Shown piece by piece: positions 16,081-24,873 of a DNA stretch of 64,000 bases (its first letter is position 1; each line of letters opens with the position of its first letter). The notes below the pieces were generated by a model. It worked only from the letters and a program-made list of their open reading frames with translations, was not told the DNA's origin and searched no databases. This DNA comes from Kitasatospora mediocidica KCTC 9733 (GTDB lineage Bacteria; Actinomycetota; Actinomycetes; Streptomycetales; Streptomycetaceae), in the NCBI RefSeq assembly GCF_000744225.1, contig NZ_JQLN01000002.1, positions 124,001 through 188,000 on the forward strand, read 5' to 3'. A program made the translations under genes and the position numbers.

Positions 16081-16683
16081 TCAGGCGGAGATCGCGGCCA
16101 GCTGGCGACTGCGGCGGACCAGCCGGGCGACGGCGGCGCTGATCGAGGTCGCGGCCGCGCAGGAGACCGCCAGGCTCAGCCAGGCGGTGTTGAACCAGTG
16201 GCTGTTCAGCCAGCCGAGGGTGACGATGTACGCGGCCCAGACCAGTGCGGCCAGAGCAGACCAGCGCAGGAACCGGCGCGGCTGGCTGGGGGAGTGACCC
16301 ATCGCGAGGTCGAGGACCGTCCGCCCGCCCGGCACGAAGCGCGCGACGATCACCATCACGGCGGCCGCGTGGCTGGTCCGTCCGTCCAGCGACTGCTGCA
16401 CCCGCCGTACGCTGGCGGCGAGTTTGGGACGCCCGTCTATCCGCCGGCGCAGGAACGGCGCGCCGCGGCGGGCCAGGGTGAGCAGCAGCACGTCGCCGAG
16501 GAAGGACGCGACGGCGACCGCGGCGGCCAGCAGGAGCGGGGCGCCGTCGATCCGGGAGGTCTTGAGCACCGCCAGGATCACCAAGGTGCCACTGGGCAGG
16601 AACGGGAGGAAGGCGTCGCCGAGAACGGCCACGAGCGCCAGGACGCAGAACCATGACGAGCTGACGAGCGATGCGCTGTTCAC
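16081..16683 (-). CDS. DedA/SNARE-associated family membrane protein
   Basis: A 200-residue integral membrane protein of the DedA (VTT/SNARE-associated) superfamily. The sequence shows a re-entrant, proline-rich FLPFLPSGTLVILA, the conserved FLGDVLLLTLARRG, and ARFVPGGRTVLDLAMG, which corresponds to the family's RFxPGxR motif. C-terminal transmembrane segments follow. DedA-type proteins act as lipid (undecaprenyl-phosphate, phosphatidylethanolamine) translocases in other bacteria. GTG 16683 sits behind GGAGGG; the longer frame upstream is not supported. It lies between two unrelated minus-strand genes. Confidence 0.85.
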   Translation of the reverse strand: MNSASLVSSSWFCVLALVAVLGDAFLPFLPSGTLVILAVLKTSRIDGAPLLLAAAVAVASFLGDVLLLTLARRGAPFLRRRIDGRPKLAASVRRVQQSLDGRTSHAAAVMVIVARFVPGGRTVLDLAMGHSPSQPRRFLRWSALAALVWAAYIVTLGWLNSHWFNTAWLSLAVSCAAATSISAAVARLVRRSRQLAAISA

Positions 16684-17000
16684 GTTGTAACTCCCTCCAC
16701 ACCGCCCGGGGGAGAACAGGTGGCTGCAGTGGACAACGCTATCCGCTGCCCATTTCATACCCTCGGGCACCCCCCATGTGGCGGGGGTCACCGAGGGTAC
16801 GTCTGGACAGACGTGAGCCCCTGCGCCGGGGTTGCCGGTGCAGGGGCTCACGGGGTCGGTCGGAACTGGTCCAGTCCTCGGCCTTGCTGAGGAGTAAGGC
16901 GCTGGTTGGCGGTCCTTTACTGGTGATCAGCCTGCCGGATGTGACCCGCTGTGCGCGAGTCTCCACGCTGGCGAGTTCCGGCGCTGGCGTGATCCCGCCA
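16684..17000. other. 317-bp intergenic region with two hairpins
   Basis: No gene is seen. It holds a hairpin at 16758-16799 (ACCCTCGG / CCGAGGGT with inner pairing) and a strong 12-bp stem at 16813-16851. They separate the efflux gene from the DedA gene, both on the minus strand. Confidence 0.5.
16813..16851 (-). terminator. Terminator downstream of the Bcr/CflA gene
   Basis: A perfect 12-bp stem, GTGAGCCCCTGC / GCAGGGGCTCAC, with a 15-base GC-rich loop, about 150 bp after the minus-strand efflux gene. Confidence 0.6.
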
Positions 17001-18302
17001 TCACGCAGTGGAGTCGGCGCCGGCGGGCGGCGTCCGCATCGGGTCGGGGATCGCCTGCCAGGGGCGGCAGCACAGGACGAACGCCCCCAGCGCCAGCAGG
17101 GCCGACGCCAGGATGACCGACGCCATCGGCACAGCGCTGTCCTGCCCGCCGAGGCCCACCAGGGCCGGCGCGATCGCCCCGGTCAGGAACTGCAGGGTGC
17201 CGAGCAGCGCGGAGGCGGTGCCGGCCGCGTGCGGAGCGCGCTGCAGCGCCAGCGCCGCGCTCGGCGGCGTCACCACGCCGAGTGCGGCGGCCATCACGAA
17301 CAGGCCGACGGTCAGGCCGGCCAGTCCGGTGTGCCAGACCGTCGCCATCAGGACCAGCGCCGCACCGGAGAGGGTCAGCAGCAGGACGCCGGTCAGCTGG
17401 ATCCGGTGGCTCGGGAAGCGGCCGAGCAGCAGCCGGCCGGTGACCAGTGACATGACCAGCAGCCCGGTCTCCACCAGGGCGAAGAGCAGGCTGTAGGTCT
17501 GTGCGGAGCCGTGGTAGAGGTCCTGCACCACGTACGGCGACGCGGCGATGAAGGAGAACAGCGCCCCGAAGCCGAAGGAGATGGTCAGCAGGTAGCCCGT
17601 GAACAGCCGGTCGGCCAGCAGCCCCCGGAAGGTCCGCAGGGTGTCCGGCAGCCCGCCCCGGCGCCGCCGGGCCGTCGGCAGCGTCTCGCGCACCAGCACG
17701 GCGGAGGCCAGCAGGAGCACCAGCCCGAGCCCGGCCAGCACCATGAACACCCCGCGCCAGGAGGTGAACCGCAGCACCTGGCCGCCGAGGACCGGCGCCA
17801 GCAGCGGCGCCGAGCCCGAGACGAGCGTCAGCGAGGAGGCGAACCGGGCCGCCGCCAGTCCGTCGAACAGGTCGCGCACCACCGCGCGGGAGATCACGAT
17901 CCCGGCGGCGCCCGACAGCCCCTGCACCACCCGGCAGGCGATCAGCACCCGGACGTCGGTGGCCAGCGCGCAGACCGCGGTGGACAGCACGTACAGCGCC
18001 AGCCCGGTCAGCAACGGGCGGCGCCGGCCCAGCGCGTCGCTCAGCGGACCGGCCACCAGCTGGCCGAGGGCCAGTCCCACCAGACAGGCCGTCAGGGTGA
18101 GTTGGACCAGGGTGTCGCTGGTGTGCAGGCCCTCGGTGATCCGCGGCAGCGAGGGGAGATACATGTCCATCGAGAGCGGCGCCAGCGCGCTCAGCGAACC
18201 GAGGGCGAGGGTCAGCAGCAGCCCGACCCGGTGGGCCGCGGGTATCGCGGCGCCGGGCGTTGCGGTGGATGTGGTCGTGACAGCGGGAGATGAGTCGGAC
18301 AC
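17001..18302 (-). CDS. Bcr/CflA family multidrug efflux MFS transporter
   Basis: Twelve-helix proton-driven drug exporter, 433 residues. [16 protein letters not shown] is the TM1 hallmark of the Bcr/CflA (DHA1) group. The loop 2-3 motif is [16 protein letters not shown], and [21 protein letters not shown] is motif B in TM4. Two six-helix halves are joined by a basic loop ([11 protein letters not shown]). Substrates in this family include chloramphenicol, florfenicol and bicyclomycin. The gene is divergent from a luciferase-like oxidoreductase with a 155-bp shared upstream region, but no regulator is adjacent. Confidence 0.9.
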   Translation of the reverse strand: MSDSSPAVTTTSTATPGAAIPAAHRVGLLLTLALGSLSALAPLSMDMYLPSLPRITEGLHTSDTLVQLTLTACLVGLALGQLVAGPLSDALGRRRPLLTGLALYVLSTAVCALATDVRVLIACRVVQGLSGAAGIVISRAVVRDLFDGLAAARFASSLTLVSGSAPLLAPVLGGQVLRFTSWRGVFMVLAGLGLVLLLASAVLVRETLPTARRRRGGLPDTLRTFRGLLADRLFTGYLLTISFGFGALFSFIAASPYVVQDLYHGSAQTYSLLFALVETGLLVMSLVTGRLLLGRFPSHRIQLTGVLLLTLSGAALVLMATVWHTGLAGLTVGLFVMAAALGVVTPPSAALALQRAPHAAGTASALLGTLQFLTGAIAPALVGLGGQDSAVPMASVILASALLALGAFVLCCRPWQAIPDPMRTPPAGADSTA

Positions 18303-18457
18303 AGGCTCTCAGAACGGGCTCGTGGGTGAACGGGCTGGCCGGTGCGGCCCCGACCCACCGTAGGCGCTGGCGGGCGGCGGGAACACAGGGCCCCGGCCGC
18401 CTGTTGTCCCCGATCGGACAGGCGGGGATCCCGCACACCGGCAGGAGGGCAGACGCA

Positions 18458-19534
18458 ATGAGCACCGAGGACCAGCAGACCCGCGGCGACATTCGGGGAA
18501 CCGCCCGGGGCAGCGCGCCCGCGCCGCTGTCCATCCTGGACCTGGCCCCCATCGGCGCCGGCTTCACCCCGGCCCAGGCGCTCGCCGCCACGACCACGCT
18601 GGCCCGCAGTGCCGAGGAGTGGGGCTACCACCGGTTCTGGGTGGCCGAGCACCACGGCATGCCCGGGGTGGCGTCCTCCTCGCCTGCCGTCCTGCTCGCC
18701 CACCTCGGCGCCAACACCCGCACGATGCGGCTGGGTTCGGGCGGGGTGATGCTGCCCAACCACGCACCGCTGGTGGTCGCCGAGCAGTTCGGGCTGCTGG
18801 AGGCGCTGCACCCGGGCCGGATCGACCTGGGCCTCGGCCGGGCACCGGGCACCGACCAGGCCACCGCCCGGGCGCTGCGGCGCGGCCTGGGCGACGAGGG
18901 CGCCGACGACTTCCCGCAACAGCTCGCGGAGCTGACCCACTTCCTGGACGGCGACTTCCCCTCGGGGCACCCCTACCACCGGCTCACCGCCGTGCCGCGC
19001 AGCGCCGGGCGCCCGCCGATCTGGCTGCTCGGATCCTCCGGCTTCAGCGCGCAGCTGTCCGGGCGGCTGGGCCTGCCGTTCGCCTTCGCGCACCACTTCA
19101 GCGCCGCCAACACGGTGCCCGCGCTCGACCTCTACCGCTCCAGCTTCCGGCCCTCCGAGGTCCTCGACGAGCCGTACGCCCTGATCGGGGTCGGCGCGAT
19201 CGCGGTGCCGGAGGGCGGCCGGGAACAGGCGCGGCGGCTGGGCCGGTCCGCGGCGCTGGGGATGATGCGGCTGCGCCAGGGCCGTCCCGGGCCGATCCCG
19301 ACGCCGGAGGAGGCCGAGAGCTACGCCTACAACGCGGCCGAGACGGAGTTCGTCGAGTCCTGGCTGGGCAACCTCGTGATGGGCGAGCCCGGCGAGGTGG
19401 CCGACGGCCTGGAGGAGCTGCGCAAGCGGACCGGGGCCGACGAGCTGATGGTCACCTCGCACATCCACGGTCACGAGGTGCGCCACCGCTCCTACGGCCT
19501 GATCGCCGAGGCCTACGGCCTCACCGCCGCCTAG
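18458..19534 (+). CDS. LLM-class flavin-dependent oxidoreductase (luciferase-like)
   Basis: Probable FMN-dependent monooxygenase of the luciferase-like superfamily, 358 residues. It shows [52 protein letters not shown] and [13 protein letters not shown], all hallmarks of the MsnO8/LuxA-like group. ATG 18458 is preceded by AGGAGG. Its convergent neighbour begins 3 bp after its stop. The substrate cannot be inferred. Confidence 0.9.
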   Translation: MSTEDQQTRGDIRGTARGSAPAPLSILDLAPIGAGFTPAQALAATTTLARSAEEWGYHRFWVAEHHGMPGVASSSPAVLLAHLGANTRTMRLGSGGVMLPNHAPLVVAEQFGLLEALHPGRIDLGLGRAPGTDQATARALRRGLGDEGADDFPQQLAELTHFLDGDFPSGHPYHRLTAVPRSAGRPPIWLLGSSGFSAQLSGRLGLPFAFAHHFSAANTVPALDLYRSSFRPSEVLDEPYALIGVGAIAVPEGGREQARRLGRSAALGMMRLRQGRPGPIPTPEEAESYAYNAAETEFVESWLGNLVMGEPGEVADGLEELRKRTGADELMVTSHIHGHEVRHRSYGLIAEAYGLTAA

Positions 19535-19537
19535 GAG

Positions 19538-21712
19538 TCAGTGGATCCGGCCCTTGCGCAGTATGGCGGCGACCAGTTCGGCCTCGCCCGGGCGGGCGAA
19601 GTACCAGCCCTGGGCGGTGTCGCAGCCGGTCAGCCGCAGCCGTTCGGCCTGGGCGGCGCTCTCGATGCCCTCGGCGGTGACGGTCAGGCCCAGGTCGTGG
19701 GCGAGCCGGACCATCGCGCTGACGATCTGCTCGTCCGCCTCGCTGCGGCGTGAGCGGTCGTCGGGGCGGCCGGTGGGGGCCGGGTCGCGGAAGCCCTCGA
19801 TGAACGTGCCGTCCAGCTTCAGCGCGTGCACCGGCAGCCGGGACAGGTAGGCCAGGTTGGAGTAGCCGGTGCCGAAGTCGTCGATGGCGATCCGGATGCC
19901 CATGTCGGCGAGGGCCTGCAGGGCCTGCAACGGGCGTCCGCCCGGGCCGAGGACGGCGCTCTCGGTGAGCTCCAGCTGGAGCAGCCTGGCCGGCAGGCCG
20001 GTGCGCTCCAGCACCTGGGCGACGTCGGCCACCACGTCGGAGTCCCAGATCTGGCGGGCCGCCAGGTTGACGCTGACGAAGGTCTCGGCGTCCGGGAACT
20101 CGGCCAGCCAGTTGCGGGCCTGCTTGCAGGACTCCTCCAGCACCCACTTGCCGAGCGGGACGATCGCCCCGGACTCCTCGGCCAGCGGGATGAAGCGGTC
20201 CGGGGAGAGCGTGCCGTAGCGCGGGTGGCGCCAGCGGACCAGCGCCTCGGCGCCGTGCACCGTCCCGTCGGCGAGGCCGACCAGCGGCTGGTACTCGACG
20301 GTGAACTCGCCGCGCTCCAGGGCCGGACGCAGTGCGGTGGCCAGCAGCTGACGGGTCAGCTGGTGGGCGCCGCGGTCGCGGTCGTAGAGCGTCCAGCGGG
20401 CCCGGCCGTCGGCCTTGGACCAGTACAGCGTGGCGTCGGCGTCCTTCACCAGGTCGGTCGGGCTGGTGGAGCTGACGGGCCGTTCGACCACGCCGACGCT
20501 GGCGGTGACCACCAGCCGGTGGCCGGCCACGTCGAAGGGCTGCTCCAGCACGGTCAGCAACTGGCCCGCCAGCCCGGTGAGCTGGCCGCTGTTCTCGCTG
20601 TCGACGACCAGGACCGCGAACTCGTCGCCGCCCAGCCGGGCCACCAGGTGCCCGTCGCCCTGGGCGAAGCGGCGCTCCAGACGGGTCGCCACGGCGACCA
20701 GCAGCTGGTCGCCGATGTGGTGGCCGAGCGTGTCGTTGATGGCCGCGAAGCCGTCCAGGTCGAGATAGCAGACGCCGACCCGCCGACCGGGGCCGGTGGC
20801 GGGCTGGACGCCGGCCGGCAGGCAGGCCGCGTCCAGCTGCTCGAAGAAGTAGGTCCGGTTGGGCAGTTGGGTCAGCGGGTCGTGCAGTGCCTCGTACTCC
20901 AGCCGGTCGCCGAGCCGGCGCTGCTCGGAGACGTCCTCGAACATGACCAGCGTGTAGAGCGGGCGGCCGTCGTCGTCGCGGATCAGCGAGATGGTGACGT
21001 TGCTGAACACCGCCCGGGCCGGGTCGCGGTGCTTGAGCTGCTTCTCCACCCGCACCCGGTCGCGCTCACCGGCGACCAGCTCGCGGTAGAGCCGCTGGGG
21101 GGTGTCCTCGGGGTCGATGATGTCGTAGATGTGCATCCGCACCAGGTCGGCGACCTCGCGGCCGAGCATGGTGGCGAAGCACTCGTTGGCCTCGATGATG
21201 CAGTCGTCGGAGTCGATCAGCGCCATGCCGATGCCCGCGTCCGCGAACGCCGCACGGAACCGGGACTCGCTGGCGCGCAGCGCGGCGAGCAGCTGCTCGG
21301 TCTCGGCGCAGCCCGTGCCGCCGCGCGGCGCGGCGTGGCCGGCCGCGGTCGCCGGGGCGCCGACCCGGGCCAGGGCCAGGCCGCGGCCGATGTCCAGCGG
21401 CTGCGCGCAGGTGGGGCAGAGCGCGAGCGGCACGGGTGGGCCGGGCGGCGCGGACTTGGCCGGCGCGGGTTCGGAGAGTACGTCGGGCGCGACGGAGCGC
21501 AGTCGGCCGTCCAGTCCTACGGTAGGGTCGGGCAACTCCTCGCGCCGCACCCCGTGGTGGTGTGCGTCGGCCCCTTCGTTCCGGCCCCGCACGGCACGCT
21601 CCCGTCCGCTGCTGACGCTGTCTCGGCCGGTGGCCCGCGCCGGGTCCGCCGACTCCCCGCACTGCTGCGAGAACTTGCGAGTGCGCCTGCTCCCGGGTAT
21701 GGGGCAGGGCAC
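19538..21712 (-). CDS. PAS-GGDEF-EAL cyclic-di-GMP turnover protein
   Basis: Cyclic-di-GMP signalling protein of up to 724 residues. After a variable N-terminus with a CPTC motif comes a PAS domain (about residues 145-265). The GGDEF domain (270-430) has an intact LGGDEFA active site. The RxxD inhibitory site is not conserved, since histidine replaces the aspartate. The EAL domain (445-715) keeps EALVRW, ELTES, DDFGTGYSNL, the KLDG lysine and AEGIES. Both cyclase and phosphodiesterase activity are possible. There are no membrane segments. In streptomycetes c-di-GMP controls development through BldD. GTG 21712 lacks a good ribosome-binding site; GTG 21592 is an alternative. Confidence 0.9.
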   Translation of the reverse strand: MPCPIPGSRRTRKFSQQCGESADPARATGRDSVSSGRERAVRGRNEGADAHHHGVRREELPDPTVGLDGRLRSVAPDVLSEPAPAKSAPPGPPVPLALCPTCAQPLDIGRGLALARVGAPATAAGHAAPRGGTGCAETEQLLAALRASESRFRAAFADAGIGMALIDSDDCIIEANECFATMLGREVADLVRMHIYDIIDPEDTPQRLYRELVAGERDRVRVEKQLKHRDPARAVFSNVTISLIRDDDGRPLYTLVMFEDVSEQRRLGDRLEYEALHDPLTQLPNRTYFFEQLDAACLPAGVQPATGPGRRVGVCYLDLDGFAAINDTLGHHIGDQLLVAVATRLERRFAQGDGHLVARLGGDEFAVLVVDSENSGQLTGLAGQLLTVLEQPFDVAGHRLVVTASVGVVERPVSSTSPTDLVKDADATLYWSKADGRARWTLYDRDRGAHQLTRQLLATALRPALERGEFTVEYQPLVGLADGTVHGAEALVRWRHPRYGTLSPDRFIPLAEESGAIVPLGKWVLEESCKQARNWLAEFPDAETFVSVNLAARQIWDSDVVADVAQVLERTGLPARLLQLELTESAVLGPGGRPLQALQALADMGIRIAIDDFGTGYSNLAYLSRLPVHALKLDGTFIEGFRDPAPTGRPDDRSRRSEADEQIVSAMVRLAHDLGLTVTAEGIESAAQAERLRLTGCDTAQGWYFARPGEAELVAAILRKGRIH

Positions 21713-21803
21713 TGTGGCCGATCATAAGGCGCCGGGAGAAGTGGCGGCCACAGCCGTCAGGGTGATTCGTCGGGTTTCGGGTGAAGCGGGCGGGAAACAG
21801 CCG

Positions 21804-21841
21804 CGCCCCTGGCGTGCACACGTCGGTGCACGCCAGGGGCG
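21804..21841 (-). terminator. Terminator of osmC
   Basis: A 16-bp perfect stem (CGCCCCTGGCGTGCAC and its complement) with a 6-base loop, about 45 bp after the osmC stop on the minus strand. It also isolates the c-di-GMP gene. Confidence 0.8.
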
Positions 21842-21884
21842 TACGCGGGGCCGGGGCCTCGCGGGCGGTGGTGCCGACCGGGGG

Positions 21885-22310
21885 TCAGGCCAGCTTGGCC
21901 GAGAGCGTGATGGTGGTGCCGGACAGGGCCTGGCTGACCGGGCAGTTGGCCTTGGCGTCCTCGGCGGCCTTCTGGAAGCCCGCCTCGTCGAGGCCGGGCA
22001 CCTCGCCGGTGACGGTCAGGTGGATGCCGGTGATGCCGGTGCCGGGCTGGAAGGTCACGTCCGCCTGGGTGTCCAGCCGGGTGGGCGGGGTGCCCGCGCC
22101 GGCCAGGCCGTGCGAGAGCGCCATCGAGAAGCAGGCGGAGTGCGCACCGGCGATGAGCTCCTCCGGGCTGGTCTTGCCGTTCGCCTGCTCCGCGCGGGAC
22201 GGCCAGGAGACCGGGAACTCGCCGATCCCGGAGGAGGCGAAGGTCACCTCGCCGGTGCCGTCGAGCAGGTTGCCCTGCCAAGCGGTGCGGGCGGTGCGGG
22301 TGGTAGCCAC
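21885..22310 (-). CDS. osmC: OsmC/Ohr family peroxidase
   Basis: Thiol-dependent organic hydroperoxide reductase, 141 residues. The two redox cysteines lie in GAHSACFSMALSH and AKANCPVSQAL, with the glutamate/arginine context (SPEELIAGAHS) of the OsmC subgroup. The start is GTG 22310 with AGGAGG about 10 bases upstream. It is a single gene closed by a strong terminator. The assignment to OsmC and not Ohr rests on the HSAC and NCPVS spacing. Confidence 0.92.
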   Translation of the reverse strand: MATTRTARTAWQGNLLDGTGEVTFASSGIGEFPVSWPSRAEQANGKTSPEELIAGAHSACFSMALSHGLAGAGTPPTRLDTQADVTFQPGTGITGIHLTVTGEVPGLDEAGFQKAAEDAKANCPVSQALSGTTITLSAKLA

Positions 22311-22386
22311 GATCGGGTTCCTCCTGTGCTGAAGGGGACTGTCGGAGTGTCAGCTCCGGTCACGCCGCCCTCAGCCTACGTGGCGT

Positions 22387-23154
22387 TCACGGCAGCTTGC
22401 AGAAGGTGACCATCGCGCCGCCGGGGTCGGTGCACGCCACCATCCGTCCGTACGGCGAGTCGAAGGGCTCGCGCAGCACCCGGCCGCCGAGCTCGGCGAC
22501 CTGGGCGGCGGCCCGGTCGGCGTCGGCCACGGCGAAGTAGGTGGACCAGAAGGGCTGCGGTTCGGCGGTGCGGTAGCGGCCGCAGACCGGGTTCTCGCCC
22601 GCGTCCGGAAGCCGCCAGACCGTGTAGTCGAAGTCCTTGCCGTCGCCGATCTGCTCGCGCCGGTAGGGGAAGAGCCGGCCGTAGAAGGCGTCGGCCGTCG
22701 TACCGTCGGGCGTGTTGAGCTCGTTCCAGCACATCGCGCCGGGCTCGCCGATGACCGCGGCGCCGAAGTGCTCGGCGGGCTGCCAGAGTCCGAAGGAGGC
22801 ACCGGCGGGGTCGAAGGCGAAGGCCATCCGGCCCGCGCCCGGGATGTCGTGCGGGCCCATCACCGGCTTGCCGCCCGCGTCGGCGACCTTGCCGTAGACC
22901 GCGTCGAGGTCGCGCGTGGAGAAGTAGACGTTCCACATCGTCGGCAGCTGCTCGGCGCCGGGCGGCGGCGGCATCAGGGCGGCGGCCGGGCGGCCGCCGC
23001 TGAGGCACATGGTGTAGCCGCCGTAGGCCGGGCCGTTGTCGTGGAACTCCCAGCCGAGGATCGGCCCGTAGAAGGCCCGGGAGCCGGCCGGGTCGGAGGT
23101 GGTCAGGTCGGCCCAACAAGGGGCGCCGTCGGAGTAGGAGTCGCGCACGGGCAT
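22387..23154 (-). CDS. Two-domain glyoxalase/VOC family protein
   Basis: A 255-residue protein with two vicinal-oxygen-chelate modules. The first starts at WADLTTSDPAGSRAFYGPI and the second at CWNELNTPDGTTADAFYG. Each ends in the typical F-x-P-x-G-x-x (FDPAGASFGLWQP; TDPGGAMVTFC). This layout (about 250 residues, APCWADL start) is common in actinomycetes, including proteins annotated as hydroxylase- or bleomycin-resistance-like. No reaction can be named. ATG 23154 was chosen over longer frames because GAGAAAGG precedes it and it matches the family start. Confidence 0.85.
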   Translation of the reverse strand: MPVRDSYSDGAPCWADLTTSDPAGSRAFYGPILGWEFHDNGPAYGGYTMCLSGGRPAAALMPPPPGAEQLPTMWNVYFSTRDLDAVYGKVADAGGKPVMGPHDIPGAGRMAFAFDPAGASFGLWQPAEHFGAAVIGEPGAMCWNELNTPDGTTADAFYGRLFPYRREQIGDGKDFDYTVWRLPDAGENPVCGRYRTAEPQPFWSTYFAVADADRAAAQVAELGGRVLREPFDSPYGRMVACTDPGGAMVTFCKLP

Positions 23155-23421
23155 GGCGGGGTGGGCCTTTCTCGCAGCGGAACGGCCCGGCCGGGGGTCG
23201 GCCGGGCATGGGGGCGTCCGTGCGGTCAGAATCGGCCCGGCCCTGACGGAGCGCAACCGCAGTGCGGCGGACGGTGAGCGGGTGAGGGGCTGTCCACATG
23301 GCGGACGATCGCCGAAATCGGGGCGGGGCGGCGGGCGACGTCCTGTTAGATTTGCTCGGCCTCAGCCAGCCCCAGCCAGCCCCGGCCCACCCGCCGGACC
23401 GCCCGAACCGGAGCAGAAGCG

Positions 23422-23757
23422 ATGACGGAGCAGCCCACCACCGACCCGACCTCTCCCCTGGAGGGGGTCGACGACGCCGTCCGGGCCGAGCTGGCCGGCC
23501 TGCGCCAGAGCATCGACAACATCGACGCGGCCGTGGTGCACATGCTCGCCGAGCGCTTCAAGGCCACCCAGCGGGTCGGCCGGCTCAAGGCCGAGCACAA
23601 GCTGCCGCCGGCCGATCCGGCGCGCGAGCGGGACCAGATCGAGCGGCTGCGGGAGCTGGCCGCGGGGGCCCATCTCGACCCGGTCTTCGCGGAGAAGTTC
23701 CTCAACTTCATCATCGCCGAGGTGATCCGCCACCACGAGGCGATCGCGCGGGCGTAG
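23422..23757 (+). CDS. Chorismate mutase, AroQ class
   Basis: Converts chorismate to prephenate for phenylalanine and tyrosine synthesis. It is a 111-residue all-helical AroQ domain: LRQSIDNIDAAVVHMLAERF (N-terminal helix with the conserved I/L-D-x-x-I/L-V-x-L-x-x-R pattern), VGRLKAEHKLPPADPARE (catalytic lysine, aspartate and arginine), and IIAEVIRHH at the end. GGAG lies upstream of the ATG. It is free-standing with no fused prephenate enzyme. No leader peptide or attenuator is obvious. Confidence 0.92.
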   Translation: MTEQPTTDPTSPLEGVDDAVRAELAGLRQSIDNIDAAVVHMLAERFKATQRVGRLKAEHKLPPADPARERDQIERLRELAAGAHLDPVFAEKFLNFIIAEVIRHHEAIARA

Positions 23758-23777
23758 AAGCCGTCCTGCCGCGCCGT

Positions 23778-24779
23778 TCAGGCGCAGGGGTGCAGCTCGT
23801 CGGACGGGCGGTCGGCGGGCGTGGCCGTGACGACGGGTGGTGCGGCGGGCTCCGGTGCGGAGCGGCCGAGTTGGGCGGCGAAGGCGCCGATCAGCACCAG
23901 CAGGCCGCCCAGCAGCTGCGGGGCGCCGAGGTGCTCGCCGAGCAGCACCCAGGCCAGCACGGTGGCGACCACCGCCTCCACGTTGGCGACCACCCCGGCC
24001 ACCGGCGGGGAGAGGTGCCGCACCGAGACCACTCCGGTGAGGTAGGCGAGGACCGTCGCCACCAGGACCATCCAGGCGGCGGGCAGCACGGCCGGTACCA
24101 GGTGCCCGTTCATCGTCACGTTTCCGGCCAGCCGTCCCCAGTCGGCCTCCCACGGGCGGCAGGCCGCGGTCAGGACGGCGGCGCCGATCAGCAGCCCGTA
24201 CGCGGTCACGGCCAGCGGGTTGACGGGGTTGTCGCCCTGGCTGCCGGCGTCCGCGAGGACGAAGTAGACGACCTGGCAGCAGGCCGCGACCAGCGCGAAG
24301 AGGACGCCGAGCGGGTCGAAGGTCATCCCGTTCCAGGCCTCCACCACGCAGACCAGCCCGGTGACGGCGACCGCCGCGCCGATCGCCGACCCGCGGCTGA
24401 CCGGGCGGCGCTGGACGAGCCGGACGTAGCCGAGCAGCAGCAGCGGCCCGAGGTACTCGATCAGCAGGGCCACGCCGACCGGTATTCGGGAGATCGCGGC
24501 GAAGTAGCAGGCCTGCACCCCGGCGACCGCGAAGGCGCCGAAGCCCAGCAGCAGACCCGGGCGCCGGCGGACCACCGCGCGGTGCCGCCAGGCGACCGGC
24601 AGCAGGAACAGGGCGGCGCCGGTGGCGCGGAGCCAGACCACGTGCAGCGGCGACAGGCCGGCCTCGATCAGCGGCTTCGCCGCCGTGCCGGAGCCGCCGA
24701 AGGCGCACGCGGAGATCAGCGCGAGGGTGAGTCCGACGGCGCGACGAGAGGGTTGGGGGACTGCCGATGTGCTGCGCAT
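23778..24779 (-). CDS. EamA/DMT-family transporter
   Basis: A ten-helix drug/metabolite transporter of 333 residues with two EamA repeats: SACAFGGSGTAAKPLIEAGLSP in the first, and VVYFVLAD and YLTGVVSVRHLSPPVAGVVA in the second. It probably exports amino acids or metabolites (RhtA/YdcZ-type branch). The Cys/Pro-rich soluble tail is short. It converges with chorismate mutase, with only 20 bp between. The substrate is unknown. Confidence 0.88.
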   Translation of the reverse strand: MRSTSAVPQPSRRAVGLTLALISACAFGGSGTAAKPLIEAGLSPLHVVWLRATGAALFLLPVAWRHRAVVRRRPGLLLGFGAFAVAGVQACYFAAISRIPVGVALLIEYLGPLLLLGYVRLVQRRPVSRGSAIGAAVAVTGLVCVVEAWNGMTFDPLGVLFALVAACCQVVYFVLADAGSQGDNPVNPLAVTAYGLLIGAAVLTAACRPWEADWGRLAGNVTMNGHLVPAVLPAAWMVLVATVLAYLTGVVSVRHLSPPVAGVVANVEAVVATVLAWVLLGEHLGAPQLLGGLLVLIGAFAAQLGRSAPEPAAPPVVTATPADRPSDELHPCA

Positions 24780-24873
24780 CGGGGCATTGTGCCAGTTTCG
24801 ACCGGTTGGTCGGCCTGGCGTCTCGGCGCGCGGTGGGCGCCGGCGGGGGCCGTCGGCGCGGCTGTGGCCGAGG